64,000 nt of DNA, from the NCBI RefSeq assembly GCF_910592395.1, contig NC_088310.1:17491501-17555500 (forward strand), read 5' to 3'. The notes under the pieces were generated by a model. It made no database searches and had not been told where the DNA came from. It saw only the letters and a list, made by a program, of their open reading frames with translations. The first letter of the stretch is position 1; every line of letters starts with the position of its first letter. The position numbers were made by a program, and so were the translations under genes. Positions 47,283 to 60,963 of the stretch are shown here, in pieces. The stretch comes from Lineus longissimus. Its lineage: Eukaryota > Nemertea > Pilidiophora > Heteronemertea > Lineidae.

Positions 47283-50200
47283 GTAAGTATCAAACAAATA
47301 AATTTGTATTTCAGTTGAAGTTGCTTTAAAAATCATCCAATTTAGTCCTGTGTCTTACAGATTTCCAAATGCACAGATTTTGATATATTGGAAATTGAAT
47401 GTGCTTGCTTGTTTTTGCGATGTCCAATCATTCTTTCAGTTTCAGGGTGGCATAGTATACTGATCAAACAACCCATGGCCAAATCATTTCCATCACGCCT
47501 GATTTGGATCATGCAATACAATTTGAAATCAAATTCTCCTTTTGTTTTCCTGTTATGACTTGGAAGACTGTGACATTTTGTTTGCAGGTTAAATTGATGT
47601 TAACATTTTGTCAAGAACCCCAGAGATTACTTACACAGCCTAGTTGGCAGAAAATATAACCGCCACAAACCCAACATCTGTAATTTCCAATAAGATCATG
47701 ACGTCTTACAACATGCTCTCTGATAGCATACGTCCCCTGAGATTCCACTATTTCTCAATTTCCATTTATTTGACCGGTGATGCCCTGAATCCATGAGACG
47801 GCATAATTTGTCAATCGAATTGCTAATCAAATTGAAAACTGAACAGATTGAATTGCTTTGAGCAACGAATATCTTAAAAAGAATCTATCGGGGATTTTTT
47901 CATTGTTCTGATTCGCTTGACAAGTTGGCTGGCCAAACATTGACATTTCTTGTGGAGGGAATGGTTTCTTGACATTGTATTGAGATTAATTATGGCCAAG
48001 AGAGTGACTGAGTCCACAACTTTTGTGAACCGGGCGCAGATAGTTCCCTGCAAAAGGCCCATGTCTGGGCCAAGACGCCTAATTTGATGATGATAATGAT
48101 GATGATGAGTAGGTCGACTCAAGGAAACTTTGGCAGTACAATTTTACTGTCTTGCCCTTTGTTATGATTTCTATGACAATCTACCATATTGATATTAGAA
48201 AATTCTTTGTTCAGAAATATGTTAAGGGGAAGTGCGAGGTGTGACTTAGATCAAAGATAGAAGACAGCTGCAACCAGGGACTGTTTAAAATCAATGAGTG
48301 AATTGTGATTTAAACTTATACTGAATGGAGTGCTGCTTTGAAAACTGAAATGGCATGAAAACACTTGCAGACAACCAACTAATGCAAATTTGATTATAAT
48401 ACTGTCAAAATATAATTTGTTGATTAAAAAATGCCAGGATGAAAGCTGAAGTAAGCAGTGGCACTTTGGGAAATGGTATTGCTTTGTTATGTCATGATAT
48501 CTTGGAAGTTCTAAAACATGCATAAAACCTAAAAAAATAAACTTAAAAGTGACCTATTGTCGATCATTCTAGTCCTAGAGTTTGGCAAGAATTTGGAAAC
48601 CTAACTGGAAGGCCCAAAGATCATGGCTAATGTGAATGACCAACAGTACCCACAGTTACAATATACCATACTCTAGTAGCAGTAGACTGCTGGGACCAAA
48701 CTACTACAATGACATGCACAAAGAATGACATACTAAGCGTTTCTGACAGCTCCCACAATAGGTTTGATAAATAGACTCAGTCTCTCAAGCAAATGGACCA
48801 TGATATCAATATCATTCTATTCAGGAGATGGTTTGCTCCCCAAAATAGCTGTGTAAACTTTCAAACTTAATGAATTCTGAGGTTGGCAGATATCTTGAAT
48901 AGTTTTAAAAATGGTCTGCTGCATATGTGAGGGGACCATCTTAAGAGGTATCCATGTGTCAAAGATAAAAATCCTGCTGCCAACTTGTGATTATTATTTG
49001 ATGTATTTTTAAAAAGTTGTGCAGTGTTTAGCTTGATTTTAAATGTTTCAACCGCGAGAAAAGTTCATGCATTGGCCGCTTCCTGATGCCCCATGAGAGA
49101 ACCTCTGCAGGGCCCTATGTGATAGTCATTGCCAGGCACTTTTCAACAGGAAATAATCAACTCTCCTGTATGAGAGCATTCTATTTCAGTTTGTGCTCAT
49201 CATGTCTATTTATTCGATTGCCTCACATTGTCAAAGTGTATTTTCTTTTGGCAGTCAATGATATTGTCCAAACACTGTCCCAATGTGAGCTTGTCATTCA
49301 TAAAATGCTGATCAAATAATCAAAATTAGGAACTGAAATGCCAATATCCGGGATGGCAATATCCGGAAGGAAGAAAAATTCCCAGTGTGTTCCACCGTTC
49401 GTTGTCCGTTGTGAGTCCATAGGTTTGCTTGCATTATGTGTTTGAGTACCCCATTTAGTCCACTGATAAAAGTGGTGTCGATTATGATTCATACTTTGAA
49501 GTAATTTGTCAGTAAGCTGTCAATAGTTGATGTTCAAAGGCGGAGCAGTTTTTCACGTTAGATGGCTGAGTGAGCAATTCTAATGATAGTATTGGGGGAG
49601 AACATCTGGCTAGTTGTACATAGTTGGAACATTAATGTTCCCTCCTTGGCCACATCCTATAGCAAAATGGTCAAACGAAATACATTGTATTTGCAGAAAG
49701 GCCAATGCAACATTGATTGGGCTTTCTCTGTAGAAACCTCAATATCCTGCCGTAGGCGGTCAGGAAGTTTGACCCAAAGTACCAATGTATCCTTAGCTCA
49801 GGCTTCATGGTCAGTGCGACCTTCACCACAGGGCCTCCTGTGTCTTTCCATGTTAACCAGCCTGTGTGAAGGTTCCAGATGGTTTCCAAATGAAACCGCT
49901 GACTGGCCAACTAGTGAAAAAAGTGCTCCAATTGATGAAAACTGGCGATGTATCCAATCAATGGGAAGGATTGGAAGGTACATTGGTAACCATTTGCTTG
50001 GGCACAATCACTGCCTGTCAACGATGATGGATCACACTTCATCAACAAAACCCTGGCTTGAAAATTCCAAAGCCACGTTTTTTTGTTAAAAGTTGGAATT
50101 GAAAATGTTGTGCGTGGACAGGATGTAGATGATTGATTATATTCGGATCTACTTTTGAAAAATGTGCATAATTTGAATGTGTATTTTCCTGGTTTAACCC

Positions 50201-52127
50201 CTGGATCTCATTTGTCCGAGATGGTGTTAAAATGCCTTTGGTCCTTAGGTGTGTCAGGCCAGAAATCATACACACCAGCAGCAAGCTATGAGCTGCATGA
50301 TAAGGCTTGACATTGATATTAACAATTAAAAGAAATAAACACTCAGAACCTAACCAGGCCATACACCATATCATATTGTTATGGAATACATATCAATGCT
50401 TCTGCGCAAATTAATTTCGTTTCAGTCTCATTTTCTACTACCAATGTTTCAATGTACTAAGTTACAAACCTGAGAATCAAGGGTACATTCAGTCCCAGTC
50501 TAAGTTGACCGAAGTCTCCTCTGTACCTTTTGTACACAAGACTGTACTTCAGTGTGCAGTTAAATCTGCTGACCCAGAATGAAGTAGGCTCCCTCTGAGT
50601 CCGCTGCATTGCTGTTGTGCATTGATGGCTGTCCAGGTTCTGGGACAAAGATAACTACAGGGCTGGTAAACACAGTGACACTCCGCCCTGTCAGCATGAT
50701 TGATTTATGTGGAATTATTTGTTCTTTTCAAAACCAGTGGTGCACCGAAATGGCGGTCACATTTAAGACATTTCATATTTTAAATGGGGGATGGGACATC
50801 TGTCGTATTTAAGGTACGCTGGGATGAGAGAAAACGTTTCGAGAGTACTTGTAGCCTCGTAATGTAATAACCTTGAATATTCTCCTTACCAGTCGGCCAT
50901 AAACTACTCATGGTTAAATATGACCATCCTGACCTCATGGTATATAGAATAAGATGCAAAAATCTTGATGGTCGAGATGAATCATGACTGGGATTTCTCG
51001 ATCTGATCATATTGATATTCGAGAACTTGAAACCCAAATTCAGTCTGAGAAGAAATGGACCGTTATGAGGTGTTCGATATGATCGTAGCTCTCCCCTACA
51101 AGACCATTGTTGACCTTGGTCTGGGGAGTTATGTCTGGGTTACCTGGGGAGGGAAGAGCTTCCTGAAGAACCTGCCTTGGAAGGCAACCAAGTCTGGCTG
51201 CAGTTTCAAACTTACATGGCAGTTTCAGGTCAGCTCATTTGTTTCTGTCAAAAGTTTCTTGACCTTTTAGGTCGTTACTATGACAACTGTCTTAAGTACC
51301 CATCTGTCTCTCTTTGATCTCCACCGCCACAATTCCTTGCAGTAGTCCGTTAGTTTTTTCTTGGCTTTATTTCAGAAATGAATATTAGCCACTGAAATCT
51401 AGTTCTTTCAATCATGTCAATGCATTGGGCTGACTGGAGCCTGCGGCCTCAGCAGTTCACCAAAGGTGCAGGATGTGTAATACTTCAAGCATAGAATGAT
51501 GGATCTTTAAAAAATGAGAATGGATTGGCGCAGCATTAGGAAACACCATTATCATTATCAGAGCGACCTTCTGGCCTAAATATCTCGATCAAAGTCACCC
51601 CTTGATATGGCGGTGATAATGTGCTGCGGAGAGTGGCTGGATCAGGTATCACATACTTTTAGGTTGTGACCTTGTGATGGTGATTCTATGTACCCAAGTC
51701 TGGTGTGTTTAGTCTGAACATCTAGCAAACATTTCACTGCCAATCATGCAGTCAGTGGGAAGTATGTTTATCACTGATTCTATTGACTATTCCATCACAT
51801 TATCAAAGCAATGTCATCGCTGGTATGCAGTCTAAGTCCTTGTGGCACATGCTGTCCCCTTCTTGAGAGACCACATGGAAGATATTTGCTTTGTAAGATC
51901 ATTTCAAGTATCATTGTTTATATTGTACCCTTGAAGAGGGAGGATATAGGATGATATTTGCCTGAGATTTCTTTGTAAAACATTTGTAGCTGTTTTTATT
52001 AGTCTTTACTCCACAAATACACAAACACCTCATTTACTGAATGCCGCTTCATCATTATAAACCAGCAAAAAGTTATTTTTTCCACTGGCAATCAGAAGAA
52101 GTATCATTGGCCAGTTTGTTGCAAATT

Positions 52128-52730
52128 GTAAGCTGGTATCAGTGCAGATGTAAGCTGGTATCAGTGCAGATGTAAGCTGGTATCAGTGCAGATGTAAGTT
52201 GGTATCGGTGCAGATGTAAGCTGGTATCGCTGCAGATGAACGCTGGTATCGGTGCAGATGTAAGCTGGTATCGGTGCAGATGTAAGCTGGTATCGGTGCA
52301 GATGAACGCTGGTATCGGTGCAGATGTAAGCTGGTTTCAGTGCAGATGTAAGCTGGTATCGGTGCATAATAAGCTGGTATCGGTGCAGTTGTAAGCTGGT
52401 ATCGGTGCAGATGTAAGCTGGTATCGGTGCAGATGAAAACTGGTATCGGTGCAGATGAAAGCTGGTATCGGTGCAGATGTAAGCTGGTATCGGTGCAGAT
52501 GAACGCTGGTATCGGTGCAGATGTAAGCTGGGATCGGTGCAGATGTAAGCTGGTATCGGTGCATAATAAGCTGGTATCGGTGCAGTTGTAAGCTGGTATC
52601 GGTGCAGATGAAAACTGGTATCGGTGCAGATGAAAGCTGGTATCGGTGCAGATGTAAGCTGGTATCGGTGCAGATGAACGCTGGTATCGGTGCAGATGTA
52701 AGCTGGGATCGGTGCAGATGAAAGCGCGTA
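52128..52730 (+). repeat. 22-bp minisatellite
   Basis: About 27 copies of the 22-bp unit GTAAGCTGGTATCGGTGCAG + AT. Variants (GAACGCTGG, GAAAACTGG, GCATAATAAGC) recur in the same order about 197 bp apart (52364 and 52561), indicating a nine-unit duplication. Since 22 is not a multiple of three, the open minus-strand frame has a 22-residue period. Confidence 0.95.
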
Positions 52731-55296
52731 AAGATTAGAGCAGTTTGTGATATTTTGTGATAAAATACCTCAGGGGTTTGGTATTTGTACACAAGCTTCT
52801 GGTGTGTTTGCACAGTGTAAGCTTGTTTGTACTTTAATGGATAAATGTTATTGCACTTCTGATACAAATGGATATAAATCTGTTAGGTTGGTGTCTGGTT
52901 TTTTCTAGTGAGGAAACTTCAAAAGGCTGCATGCACTCATATTTATATCGCCATCTTTTAAGTGTCCTCTCATTTGTTTTGTCGGCAATGAGGTTTTCCT
53001 CAGAACTTCTTATCAGCGATAAAAAGATGATTATCACCATGATGAGCGATAGAAATTATAGTTTGTCTTCGACATCTGGGTGCGCTTTCTCAGAGGTCCA
53101 TGCTGCATCTCGTAGAAAGTAACCTTGGTTCTAGGATTTCTGAATGCCATTTCCATTAATGACAATCATTAAATAAAAATGACCAAGGGTTACAGTTACT
53201 AGTTAATCTCGAGCGTTGACTTAAAGATGATGTACATCGGTACTTCAGCCACTGAGGGAAAATGTCTCGGGGGTAAGGTGCAGGGCCCCTGATTTCCTCA
53301 AGATGAGAGAAGGATTGAACCCACAACCTTTACTACCCAATGGCCAAAACACCAACAAGATTTCCTTTACTTTGACCTATGCCGAGAAAACTTGGTGACA
53401 GCTTGGTGATCATGCAACTCTCCTTGGTCTCCCTGGAGAGATAATTTTGGTGAATTTTAATCCCAAGATGGGGGTCACTCGGAACTTAACGTAGCACATG
53501 AATCTTATGATATTAATGAATCTCGCCACCATCCTGTATTGTTATTGTCATCACAGTGTGGCAGTGATAAACAATCAAAGACCCTATAAGTTTTATTGGT
53601 GTCTGCTCATCAAGAAGATGAACCATGTGTCTGATTTATGAGAATACTGTGCTAATTTCCCGAAACCAGTCATCATGGTCAAAACAAAGGACACTCCAGA
53701 GTGTTTTATTAAGGGTCTGACTCCTTGGACAAGATATATTACAATGGGGTGTAAAATGTCCCCTCCTTATTAAGGATATTGCTTTGATAGTTCATGTATA
53801 TTGGACCCCTGGGGGCTTAGAGTGATGCAAACGTCTGGTACTGTTACCAGACCTGCATCCCACTTCACCCAGTCCATGAATCCCACCTACATTAACTGCA
53901 TCTTTGACACACAAGGTTCTGAGGTTTCCTGCTGATGAGGTGGGGATTATTGGTGAATTATATTACCAAAGTGAGGCTGTTTTTATGATTGCAGAGCCAA
54001 ATGCCAGAAGTTGCAGCCCAGTATAAATACAATAGCATTGGATTCAGATTTTCTATGAAAACAGGTAGACTTTGGCCTGGCTCTGCAGTCTGTATTGTCT
54101 ATTTCTGAGTCGGAGCATTTTCGAATACTCTCGTGTACCTTTTAAAGGATAAAGTTAAGAGAGTACAAAGACGTTGAAATGAATAATGGTCAGTAAGTTA
54201 AGAGATCACTTACAAAATCGAACATGTCCGATATGCTTCCACGTTAAGACACTCGGACACTGTAACTTTGCCTTGGCCGGCTGACCAGCCATAAGAGCTG
54301 CCATATGGGGCAAGTGGCAGCCCATTGGCAAGGCTGTGATTAATGGGCAAGATTAACAACTATATTGCTTCATTATCGTAATGGAAATATGAACAAAAGT
54401 AGTGTTATCTGTGGCCAGTCTGAGCCATTAGGTAACCACTGTGGTCTGGAGAGTTTGGGAACATAAAATAGATACCGGTCAGTAAGGCCAGACTGTAAAC
54501 CTTGAAATAAAGGCGGCCATTTTACTTCACAATGTTGTGACATCGCATTTTCCTCCTTTGTGGCTTGTCCTCAGATACAATTTATGTTTGCCTGATGTTT
54601 CTATCCATTGCGTCATCCCAAAACTTTTCCAAAGTGAAGCTGCTAAGTTGACTAATGGCAGATTTCACATGATAAAAGTTTGTGTTTTTGACACGACAAT
54701 ATGACTTTGTTCGTTGTGCCCTAGTGACCCTGAAAACATTTGAAAACGTTCCAAAACAATGTTTTCGTTTTCACTGTCATTTTGTCCATCGTTTGCGCGT
54801 AGCTTTAAGTTGCTGAAGATCCGAAACACTCTGAAGGGACCAACTGTCAACAACCCCTCTGTATCAGTTTCTCTCCCTTCTATGGCATGGTGAAGGTTTA
54901 CTTTCCTAGCATCTTTAAACCCTCTGGCCACGATTGGGCATCCTCCCGCCACAGCTGCACTCGTCGTGTTGACGCGTAGGCTAGCTACACTATATGACAC
55001 GCTCGGTCAACGTGCAAATCCAGCATCAAGTCGAGAATGAATGAGTCACTAAATGACCTGAGGGAGGCAATAGATCAGATCCATCGCCCATTATTTATTT
55101 CCAGTTTTGTTGAGCATTACATCTGCTATGGCTGAACAGATCCTTAGGGCTGCTATCATGTAGCAGATCAATAAGGACTGTGCCCAATGGCAGCGGTGCA
55201 TGGGATTTTACCCTTAAAACAGCAGTTCTGCTGTCAAAAACAATGTGTTGCTCATCCAGCTGGTTGGTGTGGAGGATGGGAGGAATGAGTAGAAAG

Positions 55297-55523
55297 ACCC
55301 TGGAGAATTAGCACCACATTTCCCGATGGCATTCTCAGGCTGGGTTCATGCAGATCCAGGTACGGTTTCCTCAAAGTTTCTTCCCTATTCAAGATGTCAA
55401 TCTGCACTGATCCACAAAAGTGAGATGACTTTGGGTATAGGCATGACATTTCTAAGAAATCCGATCTCGTTCCAAGCCCAGCAGATGCATGCCCTCGGAA
55501 ATGTGGTGCAGATTCTCCAGGGT
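55297..55523. repeat. Inverted repeat, about 227 bp
   Basis: ACCCTGGAGAAT(TA)GCACCACATTTCC at the left is inverted at the right as GGAAATGTGGTGCA(GA)TTCTCCAGGGT, with weaker inverted similarity further in. Probably an old foldback-like element. Confidence 0.5.
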
Positions 55524-57136
55524 GTCCCAATGATTCTCAGGGCTGCCAGTTGAGTAAGTTATCCTGCTCGATCATCTGTGAGTGTGATGCCTTCCTCATT
55601 CCAAGCTGAGCAAGCCCTTTCTATAATTTCAATGAAAACATCACATGAACCTTTTAAGATACCTACACCATTCTGCAATGTATTCTCCATAAAAGTTATA
55701 CGATTATAAATTTTAGGGCTGTCAGGATCCCACTTAATGTGGAGCATTCTGTTGGCGAGTTCTTCAGTTTGGCGCTAAAGTTATTCATATTTTGATACTG
55801 CCTTTCCAGAGCATATCTACTTCATGTCACTCCAGAATCTAGTGTATGCTTTACGTATAACATGTACAAATTATACAGGTATTTCTGACCAAACTAAGGT
55901 GAATAAAACTTTGCTATTATATAGTGTAGGCTTTATGAGTTTGCAGCCATAAATCAGAGCCACACTTCCCCAAGTTTATGAACCTATAAACCAATCGTAG
56001 ATAACTAATTACACAATTTACTCTCCTGTATTTAATGTCCAGTTTTATGATCCAGAAAATTCCTTGGCTGACCATTAGTTTGACAGGTGAATTCTGCACA
56101 GCAGTGTTTCATTTCATTTCTGGTTTAGAAATTAAGATTTATCAGGTGAGTTTTAACATTACTGAAATTATTAGACTCCATTTAGCAAAGGGGGAGGCAG
56201 GGGGGCAAAGGTCACTTCCAGACATCTCCTAAGACATATTTTTCACACAGATTAGGGTAAAAGATTTGTCTTCTGCCCTCCTCATCCCAAGAGTCTTTTG
56301 CACCCCACCCCCCCCCCCTCCCGGACAAAAAAGTAAATTAGGTACTCAGACTTGTCCACCCTGCACCTTCACTCTAAGTATACTCCAGTTGCCTTGCAGT
56401 GTTGTATTATTGGGAACTTGAAGGATTAGAGGCCAGCTTTTCTCTCGAGCCCTCGAGCTATGCCATCAGGCACCAAAGTGTAAATTCAATTTCCACAGAT
56501 CTCCATCAGAACCCTGGTTGTTAGGGAAAATCTATGTTTTTCACACCCGGAGACAATATCGGAAGAATCGTGTTGGTGTCCCTCAGGTGTGCCTCTGATT
56601 GTCCAGTAATCCAGTGATCATCGAAGTAAGGGCCTCCAAATGCTGCTGGCACACACTCTTCAATACCTTTCCTAATCAGCCATATTGATCAGCCTCACAT
56701 CTCATTCTACACCAGTTTGCCGTGTTCTCCTGTGCGTTGTGTACACAGTCCAGTGTTCCTGATCCTGAGGAAGTGTGTCGCCCAATTCGGATGGAGGCAC
56801 TGTCCAGGAATTCTTGGAAACTCGGACAGATTTGTTTAAGGAAACCGTTCACAGGGCAATATGGAGATTTTCTTAACAACATATCATGGGGCCAATTTGA
56901 AAGTCTTCGTCTCTGAGTTCTATATATCATTGATAGCTGAGGATTATGGATTATAATTCCTATTTCCATTTTGGTTTTCAGGGCAAATGAAGTTTGACGT
57001 TGTTGGTGATCATTTACAAAGCCAGCAGATGGTCCACAATTTCGTGTAGTTTTTGATTTTTTACCCAATAACCATAAAGTATGGGACTTATGTCAAAATA
57101 TATACATGTGCTGTAGAACATTGAAACATGATGGTA

Positions 57137-57314
57137 CAGTGGAACCTCCCTTAGCAGACACCTCTCTATTGAGGACTACCTCTCCAGAAAGGACACTAGT
57201 TTTGGTCCCAAAGTGGTTGTTTCCATTCAATTTTACCTCCGTTATCAGGACACCTCTCTATTAAGGACAGCATTTGTTAGTCCTGAGGGTGTCCGTAATA
57301 GAGAGGTCCTGCTG
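57137..57314. mobile_element. Pogo-like MITE (family A)
   Basis: TA-CAGTGGAACCTCCC ... GAGGTCCTGCTG-TA; 178 bp, same internal blocks as the other copies. Confidence 0.8.
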
Positions 57315-59175
57315 TATGTTATTCTGCCACGAATATTCAAATTAAGTTATTCAAAGTTTATTTTTAGTAAATCCAGCAAATGACTAATTATTTAACTTTG
57401 CAATTTTCATAGAGTGCATTCACAAACTTCAAACATGAAAATTAGTCATCGGTTTTTTTTCATCGAAACAGTTCAAAGGAAATAGAATAAGTAAATATTT
57501 TGACTAATAACAGAAGAAATGGCAAATTTCAATGGAGTTTTCACATTTCAAACAAGATCACAGTTAAAAATGTTTGCAGACGGTTTATATTTCCCAAGTT
57601 GGAAAAATTGATTTTGGATGCGCAAAAAACATCAATGGAAAATGAACAATGGTTCCGAATTAACTTCAATGATGGGCTGACTTTCCGCCAGATTTTAAAC
57701 AATTCTGATGAATTCTGCATAAACAATGATGAAGTTGAAAAAAGCATGAAACGTGAGAATATTTAATCTAATCATTGACAATAATGATCAAATGGAATCG
57801 AGGTATTGATGACTGTTTCTTTGAAATTAGTCTTCAAACAAGAGAGTGACATTTGCCCTGCATGTAGTACATGCTGCATGATTGGATTTGTGTGGGGGGA
57901 TAATTTTCAAAAACGAAAAGATGGTGATTAAAATCTGAAGAGTTGGAACATGAATAAATATTTGAAGCCTGGAATTGACATTTTAGCCGTCTTTGAGTGG
58001 CAAGTTCTTCAACGTGATTATTGATGGAAATTGGCCCTGCATGCATAAAACAGTATTACGTTGGTGAAATGTAAATAATGAACCCAGTCCTCAAATGAGT
58101 AATAAAACCCTACAGTAAATACCACCAAAAAAACAACAAGATTATTTTCTTTTAGTCAGTGTATGATATGAGTAATCCTAATGACTAATGGGAATCCAGC
58201 TCCACTCTGATTGACCAAGGCATATTGTTTTCAAGAATGAGCCAAGACCAACACAAAGAAATGATCCTATGACCGACCGACAATGGCAGCCATCTCTGTT
58301 TTTGTTGTGGTCATCCCATTTTTTGTTAAAGACAGTTTATCATAATCTCTCTGTCTGTAGCTCTCGGCCTTAAATCCAGCTTCCTGTGTTTAGTGTTAGT
58401 TGTTTCCACGACGCGGGCATGGAGTGGAATCGATACGTTAGTATGATCCGGCTATACAGGTGATGCGAGGCTGCTGGTCACAAAGAAACAATAGCTTAGC
58501 CAATCAAGCAGTGAGTCAGTATGCAGCTTTTGATAGGTTAGGATTCGATGGCGATGGTGACGGTGAGCTTGATCTGTCATACGGTATGATGTATTACATT
58601 TTACACTATGACAGTTCTCTGGATTCCATGCTTACTATCAAAAAGCAGTTGTATGATTTGTACAGGGTGGTGTATAACAGTGCACTGGTGAAGTCTGCAA
58701 AACCTGAGGTGGAATTACATTCAGGTTAGATCATACAACTTTGACATAAAATGCATGCACTTTTACTCAGAGAACTTAAGGCAGTCCAGGTATACTTAGG
58801 TTGGAAGTGTCTCCAATTGTGTCTGGGATGAAAACACGCTGAAAAAAATCGGAGAACAATGGGAGTAGGATCAGTGCTCTTTAATCTCTGTGGAATCCGT
58901 CATCCCGTGGACTCCATTTGTCCTCCGCACAGGATGCAGGTGAAAGCCACTTACTTTAAGCTTGTAGTAGGGAGGAGATTTCCTTCCCCTTTGATATGTG
59001 ACCCCAACTCATCGCTTTTTTTCATAAGCCTCTGTGCCTCCAGGGAAACTAGTGGAGTGAGTAATGTTGAGCTTGAGTAGGACCACCAGCTCTTGCAGTG
59101 GAGGGGTAACTTTGTATGTGTTGGTTCTGCATTTATCGATAACCGTTTAATGACCATTTTAACTGACCTTCTTTG

Positions 59176-59328
59176 CAGACACCTAAGAGAGACACCTCTG
59201 TCAAGGAGCCTAGTTTTGGTCCTTACTTCATCATTTTAATTCAAAATGGACCTCTGTAATCAGGACACCTCTCTCTTAAAGACAGCATTCATCATTCCCG
59301 AGTGTGTTATGATAGAGTGGTTGTCCTG
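59176..59328. mobile_element. Decayed pogo-like MITE (family A)
   Basis: Internal blocks GACACCTCTGTCAAGGA, CCTAGTTTTGGTCC and AGGACACCTCTC remain in family order, but both ends have diverged. Confidence 0.55.
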
Positions 59329-60872
59329 TGTGTTCAAATCCAGGGATAACCCTGGATTGGAAGTACATGTACTACCAAATGAAGAGAGCTACTTTATCAT
59401 TGGACTAACTTGTCGCCCATACAACCACAGTCAAATACACCCTGGCTTCTTGAGCTGGCACGATTGCCATTCTTCAGACGAATGGTCTATTTGTCCTGGA
59501 CAGACCACATCACCAATACCCCCAAGGCTAGCTGACAGATGCTGGTCCATTGACCGGTGTGCTTGGGCTGACACAACATTAACCAAAACAAGCACTCATC
59601 CCGGAGTATGCCAAAGAGAATGCAATGTTTTGATCACCGGGTCTTCATTAGATATGGGAGAACAACAGAATTAGCTCAAATTTGTTGGTTGGACAAAGGC
59701 AGACACAAGGAGGCTAATCCGGTAAAAACGCGACCCCCCCTACCTCTCGGGCACCTGTCATGCTAGGAGGTGGAGAAAAATTTCCCAAGAGAACAAGAGA
59801 TCAAAGTGACATTGTGTTTTATGCAAATGAGGGACACATAAAACCGTGAGCAATCAAATGATTAATGCTGGGCCGAAAATGACCTTGGAATTACCAAGAA
59901 AACAATGGGTGTATCGCCCTGGCTTTGATATTGTGTTGGTGTTGGTCTTTAGCTTGGGTTGCCGGTGGCTTCTCCGCTCCTTTCATGAACTGTCAGGGTG
60001 TGAGAGAGGGAGGTTGCCTTTGTTTTGTAAGGTGATGTGGCCGGTTTAGCAAAACCATGATGTGCGAAGAATGCGTGATGGGCCTACCCCATCGGATGGT
60101 TGAATTGATGATGATGAGTCTGGATTACATGGACTACCCTTTGGAACCTTTGCTCCAGATGTGTTGACCCATGCCCCTCCCTGAGCTGCAGGAAGAATTC
60201 CCCATCTTGTTCACTTTCTGAAATCTGGCTTTAAAAACAACTCACCAATATTTATGAGGACAAATTTTCTCCGCTTTCTATCTCGTTGTGCATCCAAATT
60301 GTGTCCATTACCAACCAAAGGAAGCTTTATCGATTCTGCCAACTTTTACAGTGAGGTTACTTTGACTCTTCGATGGCTCCTCTACTTTCAGTGCCACTCT
60401 CATCCCCCTAAGTCACTGGGTAGCAGATTTACAATGCACTTTGTGTCATGTCAGTTTATAGGAGACTCTTAGATGTATCTCAGGAACAGCGTTAACTGAT
60501 GAAACAAGAAAGGGTTACTTGCATGGATGCAACGATAGCCACTAATCCTCGCGGAGTCCCCGCAGACTATTGAACACTCACTATCAGCAAATGATTGACA
60601 CGTATAAAGCCGACGCAAACTCGTGTCTCGGGATATTGGTGGAGTTAAATTGTAAGCTAATCTTCGCGATGTCCCGACAGACTCCGCAAGTTAACCTTTA
60701 AACCTATGAAGTCCATCAAAGAGACAAGTTGAATCGATGATGAAATCGGGGAACTTTAGATTCGGGGGGGGGGGGGGCAACTGTAGCCAAGGTGCAGCTT
60801 ATGAAATTTCTATTGTGCTTGCTGGTTGGAATCCCAGTCAATGTGTGGACTTTCTCCATTGTTGATAAAAAG

Positions 60873-60963
60873 TAAGGTAGAATGGGGTAATTGTAGCCCC
60901 TGCCTACGATATTGATTGATATCAAACAATGCAGGGGCTACAATTACCCCATTCTACCCTACA
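60873..60963. repeat. Near-perfect inverted repeat (hairpin)
   Basis: Arms of about 31 bp (GTAGAATGGGGTAATTGTAG + CCCCTGC and its inverse) surround a loop of about 27 bp; only one mismatch near the outer end. Could be a tiny MITE or a transcribed hairpin. Confidence 0.75.

Noticed and set aside
49583-50089. 168-aa plus-strand ORF, with competing minus-strand ORFs
   Set aside because: No recognisable domain, low-quality composition and no matching splice sites; not reported as a gene.
52337-52867. 176-aa minus-strand repeat protein
   Set aside because: 22-residue period is the translation of a 22-bp satellite; no splice or start context.
53290-53350. tRNA-like or tRNA-SINE signature (minus strand GGGTTCAATCC)
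   Set aside because: Only a B-box-like word was seen; no cloverleaf or defined element ends.
54665-55000. 111-aa minus-strand ORF
   Set aside because: No family signature or supporting exon structure; may be a decayed element.
59246-59674. 142-aa plus-strand ORF
   Set aside because: Begins inside a decayed MITE and shows no Ig or kinase signature expected for the surrounding gene.
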